In this document: piece by piece, positions 12,040 through 22,440 of the stretch
How the letters are laid out: the number at the start of each line of letters is the position of its first letter
Numbering within the stretch: position 1 is the first letter of the stretch
NCBI GenBank assembly: GCA_945643635.1
Contig: CALZFC010000251.1
Location: 3,252,501-3,316,500 of the forward strand
Source of the DNA: Allodiplogaster sudhausi
Taxonomy: Eukaryota; Nematoda; Chromadorea; Rhabditida; Diplogasteridae
DNA: 64,000 nucleotides
Direction: 5' to 3'
Made by a program: the position numbers and the translations under genes
The notes under the pieces: generated by a model
What the model was told of the DNA's origin: nothing
Database searches by the model: none
What the model saw: the letters and a program-made list of their open reading frames with translations, nothing else

Positions 12040-12740
12040 TATGCTTCTGCTGTGTTGGCAAACCACCTGGTGAGAAAATTTCAAATTGACTTTGTGTGCT
12101 TATTGAGACGATTTATTGAATAATATATGTATGTGGAATTAATTTTTTTTGAAGATAAGCCCTAAAACTTTTTTTCAGACAAAGAATGTTGCCAATGTTT
12201 AAAAAAAGAAACGTTCATCTTTTAGTTTCTTAAACAACACATAAAAAGGAAAAAAATTAGAGAAAACAACAGTAGTTTTATTCCCTTTAGATACCCAGAG
12301 AAGCTAACGTGGCTTTCTCTCTCTCTTCCTCTCTCTTTCTCTCTCACTCTCTTTCTCTCTCGCATTCTTCCAACTTTGTCGTGCCTGGAAATCGCACGCT
12401 GCGAGAGCGTCTTCACACTCTCTCTCTCTCTCTTTGTCTCTCTGTCTCTCTCTCTCTCCTTCTGCAGATAACGCCCAAATCTCACAAAGCATATTAAAAA
12501 CACAAATATAAGTGTTTTTAGTTTGCATTTACACTAAAATAGTTGACACAATAAATGTCCGATCTAGGCATTCGAGCATCGTATAAGCGCAATAGAATCT
12601 GTGTCCACGCTTTCCACGGTGGGAAAGTTCCCCGAGCATAAGGAATCCGCTTCTTCTCCCGTTTCTTCTGCAAGCGAGACCACGATGACGAGCGACGACG
12701 TCGCACAGCACCTCGAAACAATGGCGAGGCATGCAAACGT
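12040..12740. repeat. Inverted truncated unit of the 4.9-10.3 kb array
   Basis: Carries, in opposite orientation, the GGCAAACCACCTGGTGAGAA block (12057), the TTTATTCCCTTTAG acceptor-like site (12290), CT repeats, and the block around AATAGAATCTGTG (12588). No intact frame is shared with the other units. Confidence 0.6.
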
Positions 12741-13244
12741 TTGAAAGAAATTCGAACCTTCGGCCTCTTTTACATACTCCGAAGAAGAAACAAAAAACAG
12801 TGCCCCGGAAAGGCAAGAAAATATACGCGTGAGTCATTTGGAGAAGGACAGACGGGCACGAAGACCGATTGTGTGGGAAGGGGGTGGGTTTCTGGTCGGG
12901 GACCTTTGCCTACGACAACAAGCGAATATGGGCAGTCCATGGAAATTCAGAAATTCAATGCTGAATTTTGTGCGCCCAGATACAGCTGTCTATGTAGTTG
13001 ACTGATGGAAACATACCAAGTACAGTAGAACCAGCCTATGCTCCTCATATTCATCAGCTGTCACTCTCTCTCTTTCTTTCGGTCTCTACACTCTCTCTTT
13101 CTTCTGTACTCATAAACAGCTCCTGCGTTGTCTTCTTCTTTTAAATAGTTTGTCTTTTTTGCACACTGTTACCACTAGCGCCTGTTGCCACGTTGACTAG
13201 ATATTATTTAGAAGAATAAGAAAAGAGAATAATGACAGTCAAAA
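12741..13244. other. No gene seen
   Basis: Short ORFs only, none with homology to the paralogous units or convincing splice sites. A small CT-rich patch lies near 13065-13100. Confidence 0.5.
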
Positions 13245-15175
13245 AATATATACCATATATCAGATTGGTTTTAACCTTGTATAAACTATACTATTTTTTC
13301 ATGTTTGTAGATTGATCTTCGAAAACATTAGCTACATAAGAGTGACCATGATGAATCTTCATATCTGTTGCCCTCTACAGAGCTGCTTATAAATATATCC
13401 GTCTACACCTCCATACTTATTTTATCCTTTAAGATGATACTAAAACGTTATGCTTGACTTGTGTTTTTAGATAAAGAGTGGCTAGTGAGAATGACAACTT
13501 TTGTAACTCTACTCGTGTCCTATATACATATGTATATATATTCTTAAAGAAGCTTACACGCCCGATTGAAACCTGGTGGACAATAAAATGGTCTAAATCC
13601 AGCCACCATCTGAACGAGAGCGCTTGCTAAAGCCTAACGAGTTGCCGACATCGCGATGAGGCAACCAATGGCTCAAAACAGCCAACTATGTAAGCTCACG
13701 GCTCATGCAGCGTCAGAGACAGAGAGGGATCAAGGGAGTAGAGAGAGCGAAGTGGAAAGTTGGAGATTTGAAGCAGAGAGAGAATGAGAAAGAGAGAGAG
13801 AGAGCTAGTCGGCGATAGAAATAAGCACGACGCACCAAAGTCGCCCTTATGGTTCCGCTTTCTCCGCGCCAATTCTGGTGCGTCAGCAGGCAACTGAAAC
13901 TGAGCGCCCCTTACATATAAGATGGTCGGAGGACATGAGCTTCCATTCGAAGGAGCTCGAACATCTCGCTTCCCTTTCTTTTCAATGTCGTTCACATCTA
14001 TTTTTTAATACCACTTGTTTCGTTTTTTTTTTTAAATTTCGATTCACATAGTGCTCTGTTTTCAACTCTCTCTCTCTCTTGCTTTATCAAATTGCAAGGA
14101 TTAAAAAAATAGTCAAGTGTGGTCGCAGCATATATTAAATTGAGTAATTAATAATGATAATTATTATTATCGTCAAAAATAGCAATGTTGCAGCTGCACA
14201 CGTGGATATCCATGAAGCTGCCGACGGCGAGCGATTCGGAGGAGTTTGGGCTGGTGGAGAGTCTGCCTCGGATGGAGAGTAAGCCTCTGGTGCTGACCAT
14301 CCGCCGTCGCCTGGACGAGCGCGGCCCTGCTTGTCCGGCCTCGCGCGTCCTCCTCGTGCTCTTTGCCATCTACTCCCTGCTAATTCTGCTCATCCTCACC
14401 GCGATTCTCGTTGGCCTCGTCTTCAGCGCGATCAACACTGAGTTAGTTTTCTGTTCATTCTATAAACATGACGTCATTAAGATAGGTTGAAGTCCTTTTG
14501 CTTTTATCTTTCTTAAAGAACCTGGATATAAGAACAAATCCTTCAGTAAGTCGGACACGGCGACCTCGGGCCGCACTATCTTCATCCTCAGAATGGCCAG
14601 TCCCCAATGGCATCCCAAGTCTGCTGTCATTTTCTGAGCCTTTTGCTTCTTTCTCTGCACATTAATCTCGATCGGGTTTCGAGATATTTTATATAATCCG
14701 AATAGCATATGCGCATCCTAATGTACATATGTAGACAGATATTTTAAAGCAAAACTGCTGGTATTTAATATGGTGGATTCCATTGTTTGCTCAACTACAA
14801 TCGTCACTTTGAGTGCCTTCCTTTCTAGAATTCCTGTAAATATATAGATAAGTACATATGTATGTCGCTTGTGTACCATACAAATATTATAAAATCTATG
14901 TTTATTTTTGTATAAGTGTGGCATGTAAGCTGGTGATCAAAGAATTACTAGTCTATGCAGTACAACTTTATGTGCACACTTATCTCTAAATCTCACGACA
15001 GCCATCTTTTCAAATGGAGAAGTAAACAAGAAGGCTAACGATAGGTGTTTTATCTTGGTCGAAAAAGACAGCAGCAGAGAAGGATTCCCTTAATTTCTTA
15101 GGTAACATTCCCCACTCCAGATACTTTCTGAATATTGCCCGAGGGAGCGGTAGACAGAAAGATCCTTGTGATGGC
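13245..15175. repeat. Right arm of the large inverted repeat
   Basis: Reverse complement of 1-1915. It includes the AG-rich spacer, the type II exon at 14185-14441, the following conserved block (14515-14640), and the tail of the GPCR gene at 15098. Confidence 0.75.
14185..14441 (+). CDS. Type II single-pass membrane protein, exon 1 (right copy)
   Basis: Counterpart of 698-954. It begins MLQLHTWISMKLPTASDSEE, continues to IRRRLDERGPACPASR and then the membrane segment VLLVLFAIYSLLILLILTAI, and ends at a GTTAGT donor in phase 2. The length is identical to the inverted copy and no stops occur. A candidate second exon lies at 14515-14640, where GACACGGCGACCTCGGGCCG and its flanks are nearly identical in three copies (also 490-625 reversed and 17750-17850). 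Two frames are open there, and only the one after acceptor ATATAAG agrees with the exon 1 phase. The family is unknown. A third copy of the exon 1 end at 17579-17637 has a TAG. Confidence 0.6.
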
Positions 15176-16643
15176 CCGTCTGTATTCTTTCGTCAGGGAA
15201 AGGACAATGACCGGGTTCACCAGGGGCGGCAGACACAGGAACAGCACTGTGTACACGTTGGAGCATCTCTGGGTATAGACACTTAGCACAACCTGCGGAC
15301 AATACAGGACATGTAATTATAGAATAATAAGGACAGTTGTTAGAACCTCGAAGAAGGGAGCATACATGAAAACGATTGGAACTGTCGCCTAAAAAAGGAA
15401 GGGTGTATTCTTATCTGTGAAAGGTTAACATATCTGTTGAAGCCTCGGAGATTACCTGCAGAATGAGGATGCGAAGTGCCCGCGAATGCATGGCCCGTGT
15501 CTTGGCGGAGTGGATTCCAGAGGAGATGAGATGGTGGACACGCTTTCCAGCCACAACCATCACGGTCATATAAGTGAACTCCACCGAAAACAAGCAAATG
15601 CTCAGCGTCGTGACACGAAACATGTCCTGAAGGAAAGAAGGGGAATACGGTAGTAGCGATTGTCGTCTAATCGTACTTCTACAATATCGAATCCGACAAA
15701 TGTTTCATGTGAGAACACGATGCGATCCCTTCTGGCGTGCTCCATAAATCCATCCGGAGAGAGAATGCCCCACGTGGCTATGCTTCCGAAGAGGCAACCA
15801 TAGAGGAAAGTTATGAGGATGATGCAGAAGAAGTGAAGGGGCTGGTGGAAGAAGCGAATTCGGTTGCTCCTGTTGAAGCCTTCCCAATGAAGGATACTTG
15901 AAAGTTACAAATCGACTACGTAACTGAAGAGAGAATGTTGAGAGAGAAAACATCGCGTAAAATTTTTTGGCGTAATAAATCATTAGATATTGATGAATGC
16001 AAACCTCTGTGCCACCAGAAAACGATAGACAAAGCCGAGGTCAATCAGCGCGAGGGAATTCCCGTAGGCAATGTAGAAGAGAGTGAAGAAGGCAAATGAG
16101 AGTTGCCACGATCCACTGGCCAGTCCATTAAAGGTGATCACCACCGTTCCATGGCGCGAACGGAAGATCTTCAAGTAGTTCAGACTATAACATAGCCCTT
16201 CAAGAAACTCGAGCTGCCCTTCTCATACATTGCATATATCTAAGTTCTTCAAACAGTTACCTACTTATCTTTTTTTTCATTTTGTTACTTTATGTATAAT
16301 ATTATCAACATTATGCAAATGGACCTTACAGGGACAGTCATGATTAGCGATGTTGCGTAGAAAATGTCACAGATTGCTATCAAACACAGAATACGACGGT
16401 ATCTATAACACTTCAATTTGCCCAGAGTATTATCCGTGTGGATTTTGTACTAGATAACAAGATGCTTACATTGGACTTTAAAGAAGAAAATTATTCATAC
16501 TTTCCAGTCTGTTCACTGCGAGTGGCGAGCATGAGAATGAGAAAGAACAAGTTGAAGACGACACCAGAGACGGCTGCAGCCAGCATGCAAGGAACATACA
16601 CTTCCAACTGGGCCAGCTCGGCCGCTCCCACCTCACAACTCAT
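15098..16643 (-). CDS. Str-type seven-transmembrane chemoreceptor, intact copy
   Basis: Seven exons agree in splice sites and phase: 16501-16643, 16330-16402, 16005-16213, 15677-15896, 15456-15626, 15347-15388 and 15098-15292. The sum is 1053 bases, 350 residues. It starts MSCEVGAAELAQLEVYVP. TM1 is AAAVSGVVFNLFFLILMLAT. TM3 and the following loop read YGNSLALIDLGFVYRFLVAQ. The end of loop 3 and TM6 read ALRILILQ / ATVPIVFMYAPFFE, and TM7 has LPPLVNPVIV (NP near residues 312-313) followed by TKEYRRAI. The LQ..VP..FMY.P and YRRAI patterns are typical of nematode Str/Srj-superfamily chemoreceptors, normally placed in ciliated sensory neurons. No lesion was seen. It is duplicated at 18345-19824. 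The ligand is unknown. Confidence 0.8.
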
Positions 16644-16986
16644 AGCCTACACTACTTGGTGTTGCTGTTGTTACAGTCTGACCTGAAGGAGAAAGTTCGA
16701 CTATGAGTTTCTTTAATTCTGTGCAGAAATGACTTTTTGGAAAGAAGAAAAAAGTTTGAAAGCAACTTTGAATCTAACTCGCGAAATGACGACAATGAAG
16801 ACAAAAAGCAGACTCTTTTCCTTGAATTCCTTTTACGTTTTCTGCTGTTTATAATGAGTAATTCAAAGAAAGAAAGCTTTCGCTGTCAACAAGACGAGAG
16901 AGCTTGGGCTTCAAAGACAATACATTACATTCTCACGCTAACACTAAATTAGCTATACAGGCATGCCTGTGTTCATGTCTCCATGT

Positions 16987-17034
<48 letters not shown>

Positions 17035-17529
17035 TCTCTCTCTTTCTCTCTCTCGTATCTTCCAAGTCTGAGGGATCTCAGTCTTCCTCTTTCTCTCCCT
17101 ATGTATTACACTTATGACTATCTCTTTCCAATTTCCTGGTAAAATTGCGTTCTCTGATCTCTTCAAATATAAACAAGGAACTGCGAAACAACACCGAAAC
17201 AAGAAACTTTCAAGTTTTGTCTCAAATTCTTTACAACTTGTCAAAACATGCATGACCCCGCTTCCTTATTCCCTCTTTCTAACTCCAGCTGCCCAAGAAT
17301 TCGTTGTCGAATAGCACAGACACAGTTGCAAGAGGCCATAAATGATTTCCGAACATTTATGCCCCGAAAGACAATACAAGAAGGAGTTGAGAGACTCGAG
17401 CGGAATCCACTCGTGATACTTGTACTCTGCTATATATCTAACCATAAGCCTTACAAAGAGCATTTCGCAATTATAATTCACCAAATAGGTGCACGTAGAA
17501 AGGTATAAAAGAGTTGCTTTTACCCGCGA

Positions 17530-17637
17530 GATGTATGCTCGTGGCAATTATGAGATACATAGGCACTGGAATGAGCTCATCCTCACCGCTATTCTCGTTG
17601 GCCTCGTCATCAGCTAGATCGACATTGTGAGTTAGAT
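17530..17637. pseudogene. Chimeric duplication junction
   Basis: Bases 17530-17570 resemble the SIERC-encoding exon edge of the second GPCR family (GTGGCAATTATGAGAT..AGGCACTGGAATGA, as at 31730-31760). They run directly into 17579, which matches the end of the type II exon (CTCACCGCTATTCTCGTTGG). The latter has a TAG (VISstop), so it cannot encode the full exon. Confidence 0.55.
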
Positions 17638-18344
17638 TTCTCTGCATTTTATAAACATGACGTCATAAACATATGTAGGTTGAACTCCTGTTGTCTTTAT
17701 CTTTCTAAAAGAGCTTGGATATATGTGCATATGTACGTAAAGAACAAATCCTTCAGTAAGTCGGACACGGCGACCTCGGGCCGCACTCTCTTCATCCTTA
17801 GAATGGCAAGTCGCCAATGGCATCTCAATCTGCGGCCATATTCTGAGCCTTTACTTCTTTCTCTGCATATTCATCTCGATCAGGTTTCGACATATCCGAA
17901 TAGCATTTGCGCGCACTTATTGTTAGTACGTTGATTGATATTGCTAACAATAAGCCAAAAACTGCTGGTATTGCATATGGTCGGTTCCATTGTTTGCTAA
18001 ATTCCAATCGTGACATTGAGTGCTTTCAAGTATTCCTGCTGCAAATATCTATGTACATTTGTATGTATGTCGCTTGTATATCATATTCATATGATAAAAT
18101 CTATGTATATTTTAGTATTAGTGTGGCATGTACACAAAATTCAATAAATAAAATATAATCAATGACATAATAGTAAACACAAATACATTTAATGACTGTA
18201 GCTGATGATTAAAGCACTCGCCTATACAATACAAATTTATGTATCGCAGAATTATCCGTAATTCTCACGACAGCCATCTTTTCAAATGTAGAAGTAATGA
18301 GCTTGGTCGTCAAAACAGCCGTAGAGAAGGATTACCTTAATTTC

Positions 18345-19824
18345 TTAGGTCACATTCCCTACTCCAGATACTTTCCGACCATTGCACAAGGTAGCGGCAG
18401 ACAGGAATATCTTTGCGATGGCCCGTCTGTATTCTCTCGTCTGGGAAAGGACAATGACTGGGTTCACCAGGGGCGGCAGACTCACGAACAGCACTGTGTA
18501 CACGTTTGAGCATCTCTGGGTGAAGATACTTAGCACCACCTGCGGACAATACAGGACATGTAATCATAGAATGATAAGGAAGATGTTGTTAGAACCTCAA
18601 AGAAGGGAGCATACATGAAAGCGATTGGAACTGTCGCCTAAAAAAACAAATGGTGGGTGTATTCTTATCTGTAAAAGCTTCGAAGAATACCTGAAGAATG
18701 AGGATGCGAAGTGCCCGCGAATGCATGGCCCGTGTCTTGGCGGAGTGGATTCCAGAGGAGATGAGATGGTGGACACGCTTTCCTGCCACCACCATCACGG
18801 TAATATCAGTGAACTCCACCGAAAACAAGCAAATGCTCAGCGTCGTGACACGAAACATGTCCTGAAGGGAAGAAGGGGAATACGGTAGTAGCGATTGTCA
18901 TCTAATCGTACTTCTACAATATCGAATCCGACAAATGTTTAATGCGAGAACACGATGCGATCACTCCTGGCGTGCTCCGTAAATCCATCCGGAGAGAGAA
19001 TGCCCCACGTGGCTACGACTCCAAAGAGGCAACCATAGAGGAAAGTTACGAGGACGATACAGAAGAAGGGAAGAGGCTGGTGGAAGAAGCGACTTCGGTT
19101 GCTCCTGTTGAAGACATTCCAATGATGGGATTGGCACTTCACAATTGGGGCGGCTGAATGAATGAAAACCTCTTTGCAACCAGAAAGCGATAGATGAAGC
19201 CGAGATCAATCAGAGCTAGGGAATTTCCGTAGGCAACGTAGAAGAGAACGTAGAAGGCGAATGAGAGTTGCCATGAGCCACGCACCACTCCATTGAAGGT
19301 GATCACCAGAGTACCTCTGCGTGAACGCAAGACCTTCAAGCTGTTCAGAGTGTAACTTAGCAATTCGAGAAACTCAAATTGTCCTTATCATGCATAGCAC
19401 GTATCTTAGTTCTTCAAAGAGTTACATATTGATCTTTTAGAGCTACAATATATGTAACTGTTAAATCAACGGGAAGGGAACGAACGGGGACAGTCATGAT
19501 AAGCGTTGTTGATTAGAGAATGTCACAGATTGCTATCAAACACAGGATACGACGGTATCTATAAAAATAAACTTGCTGGCAAACGTATTTTACATTAAAT
19601 TAGCTCTTCTTGAATTTTGTACTAAATAACAAAATCCTTTACGCTGGGTTTAAAGGAAAAACCTGTGAAAATTATTCATACTTTCCAGTCTGTTCACTGC
19701 GAGTGGCGAGCATGAGAATGAGAAAGAACAAGTTGAAGACGACACCAGAGACGGCTGCAGCCAGCATGCAAGGAGCATACACTTCCAACTGGGCCAGCTC
19801 GGCCGCTCCCACCTCACAACTCAT
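18345..19824 (-). pseudogene. Dead paralogue of the Str-type chemoreceptor
   Basis: All seven exons of the 15098-16643 gene are recognisable in order. They end in a frame with TREYRRAI and a stop at 18345, and start MSCEVGAAELAQLEVY at 19824. Three lesions separate it from its partner. In exon 2 (about 19520) a Tyr codon is TAA (CDI-L-stop instead of CDIFYATS). The exon 2 donor GTAAGG has become GTTCGT. In exon 4 (about 18944) GAA is TAA (FSH-stop-TFVG). Other exons, including RALRILILQ and TM7, remain open, so loss of function looks recent. Confidence 0.85.
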
Positions 19825-20135
19825 TGTTGTTAGTCAGGAGCAACTTGTTGCTGTTACAGTCTTACCTGAAAGAAAAGAAAGTTTACATATGATTTATTTA
19901 TTCTGAGCAAGGATGAGGTTTTTGAAAGAACGAACAGAGTGAGTTTGAATCTAACTCGCGAAAAGACGAAAATGAAGACAGTCATTTCTATTGATTATAA
20001 TGAGTAATTCAAAGAAAGAAAGCTTGCGCTGTCAACAAGACGAGAGAGCTTGATTTTCAAAGACAATACATTACGTTCTGACACTAACACTAAATTGACT
20101 ATACAGGGATGCTGTCTGTGTTCAGGTCTCCATGT

Positions 20136-20174
<39 letters not shown>

Positions 20175-20517
20175 GGTATCTTCCAACTCTGAGGGATCTC
20201 AGTCTTCCTCTCCCCTTTGTATTACACTTATGACAATCTCATTCCATTTCCTGGTAATGTTGCGTTCTCACGATCAGAGCTCTTCATAAACAAACGGAAA
20301 AAATGTAAACGAGGAACTGGGAAACAACAACGAAACAAGAGACTTTCATTTTTGTCTGAAATTCTTTACAACTTGTCAAAACATGCATGACCCCGCTTCC
20401 TTATTCCCTCTTTCTAACTCTAACATACAAGAAGGAGTTGAGATACTTGAGCGGAATCGACCTGTGATACTTGTACTCCGCTATATAAGAGTCAAAACTC
20501 GAGCCTTACAAAGCCTT

Positions 20518-21060
20518 TCTGTTCCGGTCTGTTGCTGGCACTGATTACTCTTTTCATTTAGCAACATTCCTGTTAAATAAATAAAATTCTTTTAGAAGCG
20601 TGGGAGAAGTATGCGTCTCCCTATTTCCCATGCGCTTCCTTGCCGCATTGTATGGCTGACATGACTCAGCGTGGGAGAAATAACAGCAAAAATTGCCCGC
20701 GCTGAACTGAAGCGTTCGTAAACTTTTTTTTTTAAATAAGACATGCTCTTGGATGACCCAAGGCAGCGTTTACAAGGGAATTCTCGTAAAGCAAAATGAA
20801 TCTACAATCCAGTTTGATTTTAACATGATTGATAACGATACGACTATCGAGCAACTTAATGTCCGAATTTACAGCATAGAAAAGTTAAGCACGTTTGACA
20901 TGAGTTGGCCACGAACAACGACATATTCCGAGGGCGTAGATATGATATGAAAGAGTTCCTTTTATGCTCTCACTTCGAGATGCATACTCCAATTCATGAC
21001 CACGAGTAAGCGCCACGGGGGATTCTCGGCAATCTGGACGGGTGGGCGGAGCCTAACGAG
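20518..21060. repeat. Segment shared with 29650-30200
   Basis: From CTGTTCCGGTCTGTTGCTGG through GCGTGGGAGAAGTATGCGTC and on to GGGCGGAGCCTAACGAG this stretch is almost identical to 29650-30200, including the 3' flank of the second GPCR family. The short ORF at 20753-20950 is not kept open in the other copy. Confidence 0.8.
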
Positions 21061-21782
21061 CTCTTCGTGCCAAACTCTCTCGAAAAAAGCGCGTAGAGGT
21101 ACAAATCGACAATGAACCTGAAGAGTGAATGTTGAGAGGGAAAGAAGTCGCTTGAAATTTATTTAGGTTTAATTTGGATTAATATGTAAATGAATGTAAA
21201 CAATTGAGCGAAGTAAAATCATACGCCATAACACTGGTGGTTTCCTGAAAAATTACGAAGAAAAAGTTGAACGAGCTCGTGTACATTTGAAATTCTTCGA
21301 ATACAAAGAAGAGCATGTGGTTAATCTGAACATCTACAACGTCATAGGGGAGACTCAGGGTGCAATATATATGATAACTGCCTTCCGGAAATATATTCGT
21401 AGAATGTCTCTCTTACTCGTCATCTTGCGTCCCATTTCAAATCGAACCAACCATTTCCGGTGCTCGGCAAGTGATATAAATGAGTGTGGTTACAAGAATC
21501 ATAATCGAAGGACGCCACTGGCTCGCGGTTGGATTTGAGGACCTTGTAAAGGAAGTAAAACTCAGGCAATGAGCTCAAAAAACATAGATTTAGGTTCATG
21601 GTTGGTACTTGTATTATCGGATATTGTTGACAAAATGGCGAAGTCAAAGAAGTGATATAAACGTACCGAAGACGGAGAAGCTTGTGGACGAGTGCGATTG
21701 TGAGGGAGCAAATGAGCAGTTGGGGAAGCCAAGTCGTGCACACCTAAATATCAGAGTGTTTTACATAGTCCTCATCTTCTAA

Positions 21783-22065
21783 AGGAAGTATCCGGCGAAT
21801 AATTCTACAGTAGCGCTAGAGAACGAGTTTGAATGCGCGCGCTTATAAAGTTGCCTGTCACTCGGTCGAGAGAGCATGTGAAATTGGAGGGCGGCTCTGA
21901 CCTGCCGTAGCTAATTCTCTACACACCAATTTTCACGTTATTATTGCTCAGAATATAATGGAAGAAAATCACTTAAACTTTCTGGATACATGCTTTACGC
22001 CAAGATGAACATATACATGTAGATAAAAAACATACATAGGTTAATTATTCCCGGGATACCTAGTT
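21783..22065. mobile_element. MITE, TAA target duplication, copy 2
   Basis: Same family as 11077-11350: it begins AGGAAGTATCCGGCGAATAA, contains GAATGCGCGCGC and TTGCCTGTC, and ends CCGGGATACCTAGTT. TAA flanks it at 21780-21782 and 22066-22068. It lies in an intron region of GPCR copy A. Confidence 0.75.
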
Positions 22066-22440
22066 TAACTTACGAATATGCAAGGCCAATATACCGTATT
22101 TTCTCTCTAATTTTCAAGTAGGTAAAATTGTAACGGCCGAGTCCCTCGCCCCTTTTATCATCCACTATTCTGATAGTAATTTGAGTCATTTCTCTTCTTC
22201 TAGGAGAACACTGAGACATTGTTGCCCAGGACAGTGATAGAGAAAGTACGCTAATTTTAGGGATGGAGTTGCAATGACTTGCAGAATTGTTGACTGTATA
22301 GCGAATGCCTGGCTTATGAACGGTGGTTCGTAGTATTCTCTATAATGGAAATTCCATGTAAACATTTAACATGTCCTGATCATATTTGTGCTGGTAAATT
22401 GTCTTATTTATTTTAACAATCAGCTAAAATTTTAACAATC
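22066..22440. other. Intronic/intergenic sequence, no gene seen
   Basis: Contains the area between GPCR copy A exons. A short exon like YDQQIMRDAYAVQLIILQ of copy B is only weakly matched near 22265-22330. Confidence 0.4.

Larger units (their letters stand above)
14390..20480. repeat. Direct tandem duplication of a ~3.2 kb segment
   Basis: The stretch from the end of the type II exon through the GPCR and its 5' flank (14390-17500) is repeated at 17579-20480 in the same orientation, offset by about 3.19-3.24 kb. Shared landmarks include the GPCR exons, the block GACGAGAGAGCTTG, and a CT tract before TCTGAGGGATCTCAG. The first copy has about 100 extra bases at 17285-17385. Confidence 0.8.

Noticed and set aside
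20753..20950. 65-residue ORF reading MTQGSVYKGILVKQ
   Set aside because: In the near-identical duplicate at 29875-30080 the frame is interrupted, and no splice sites frame it.
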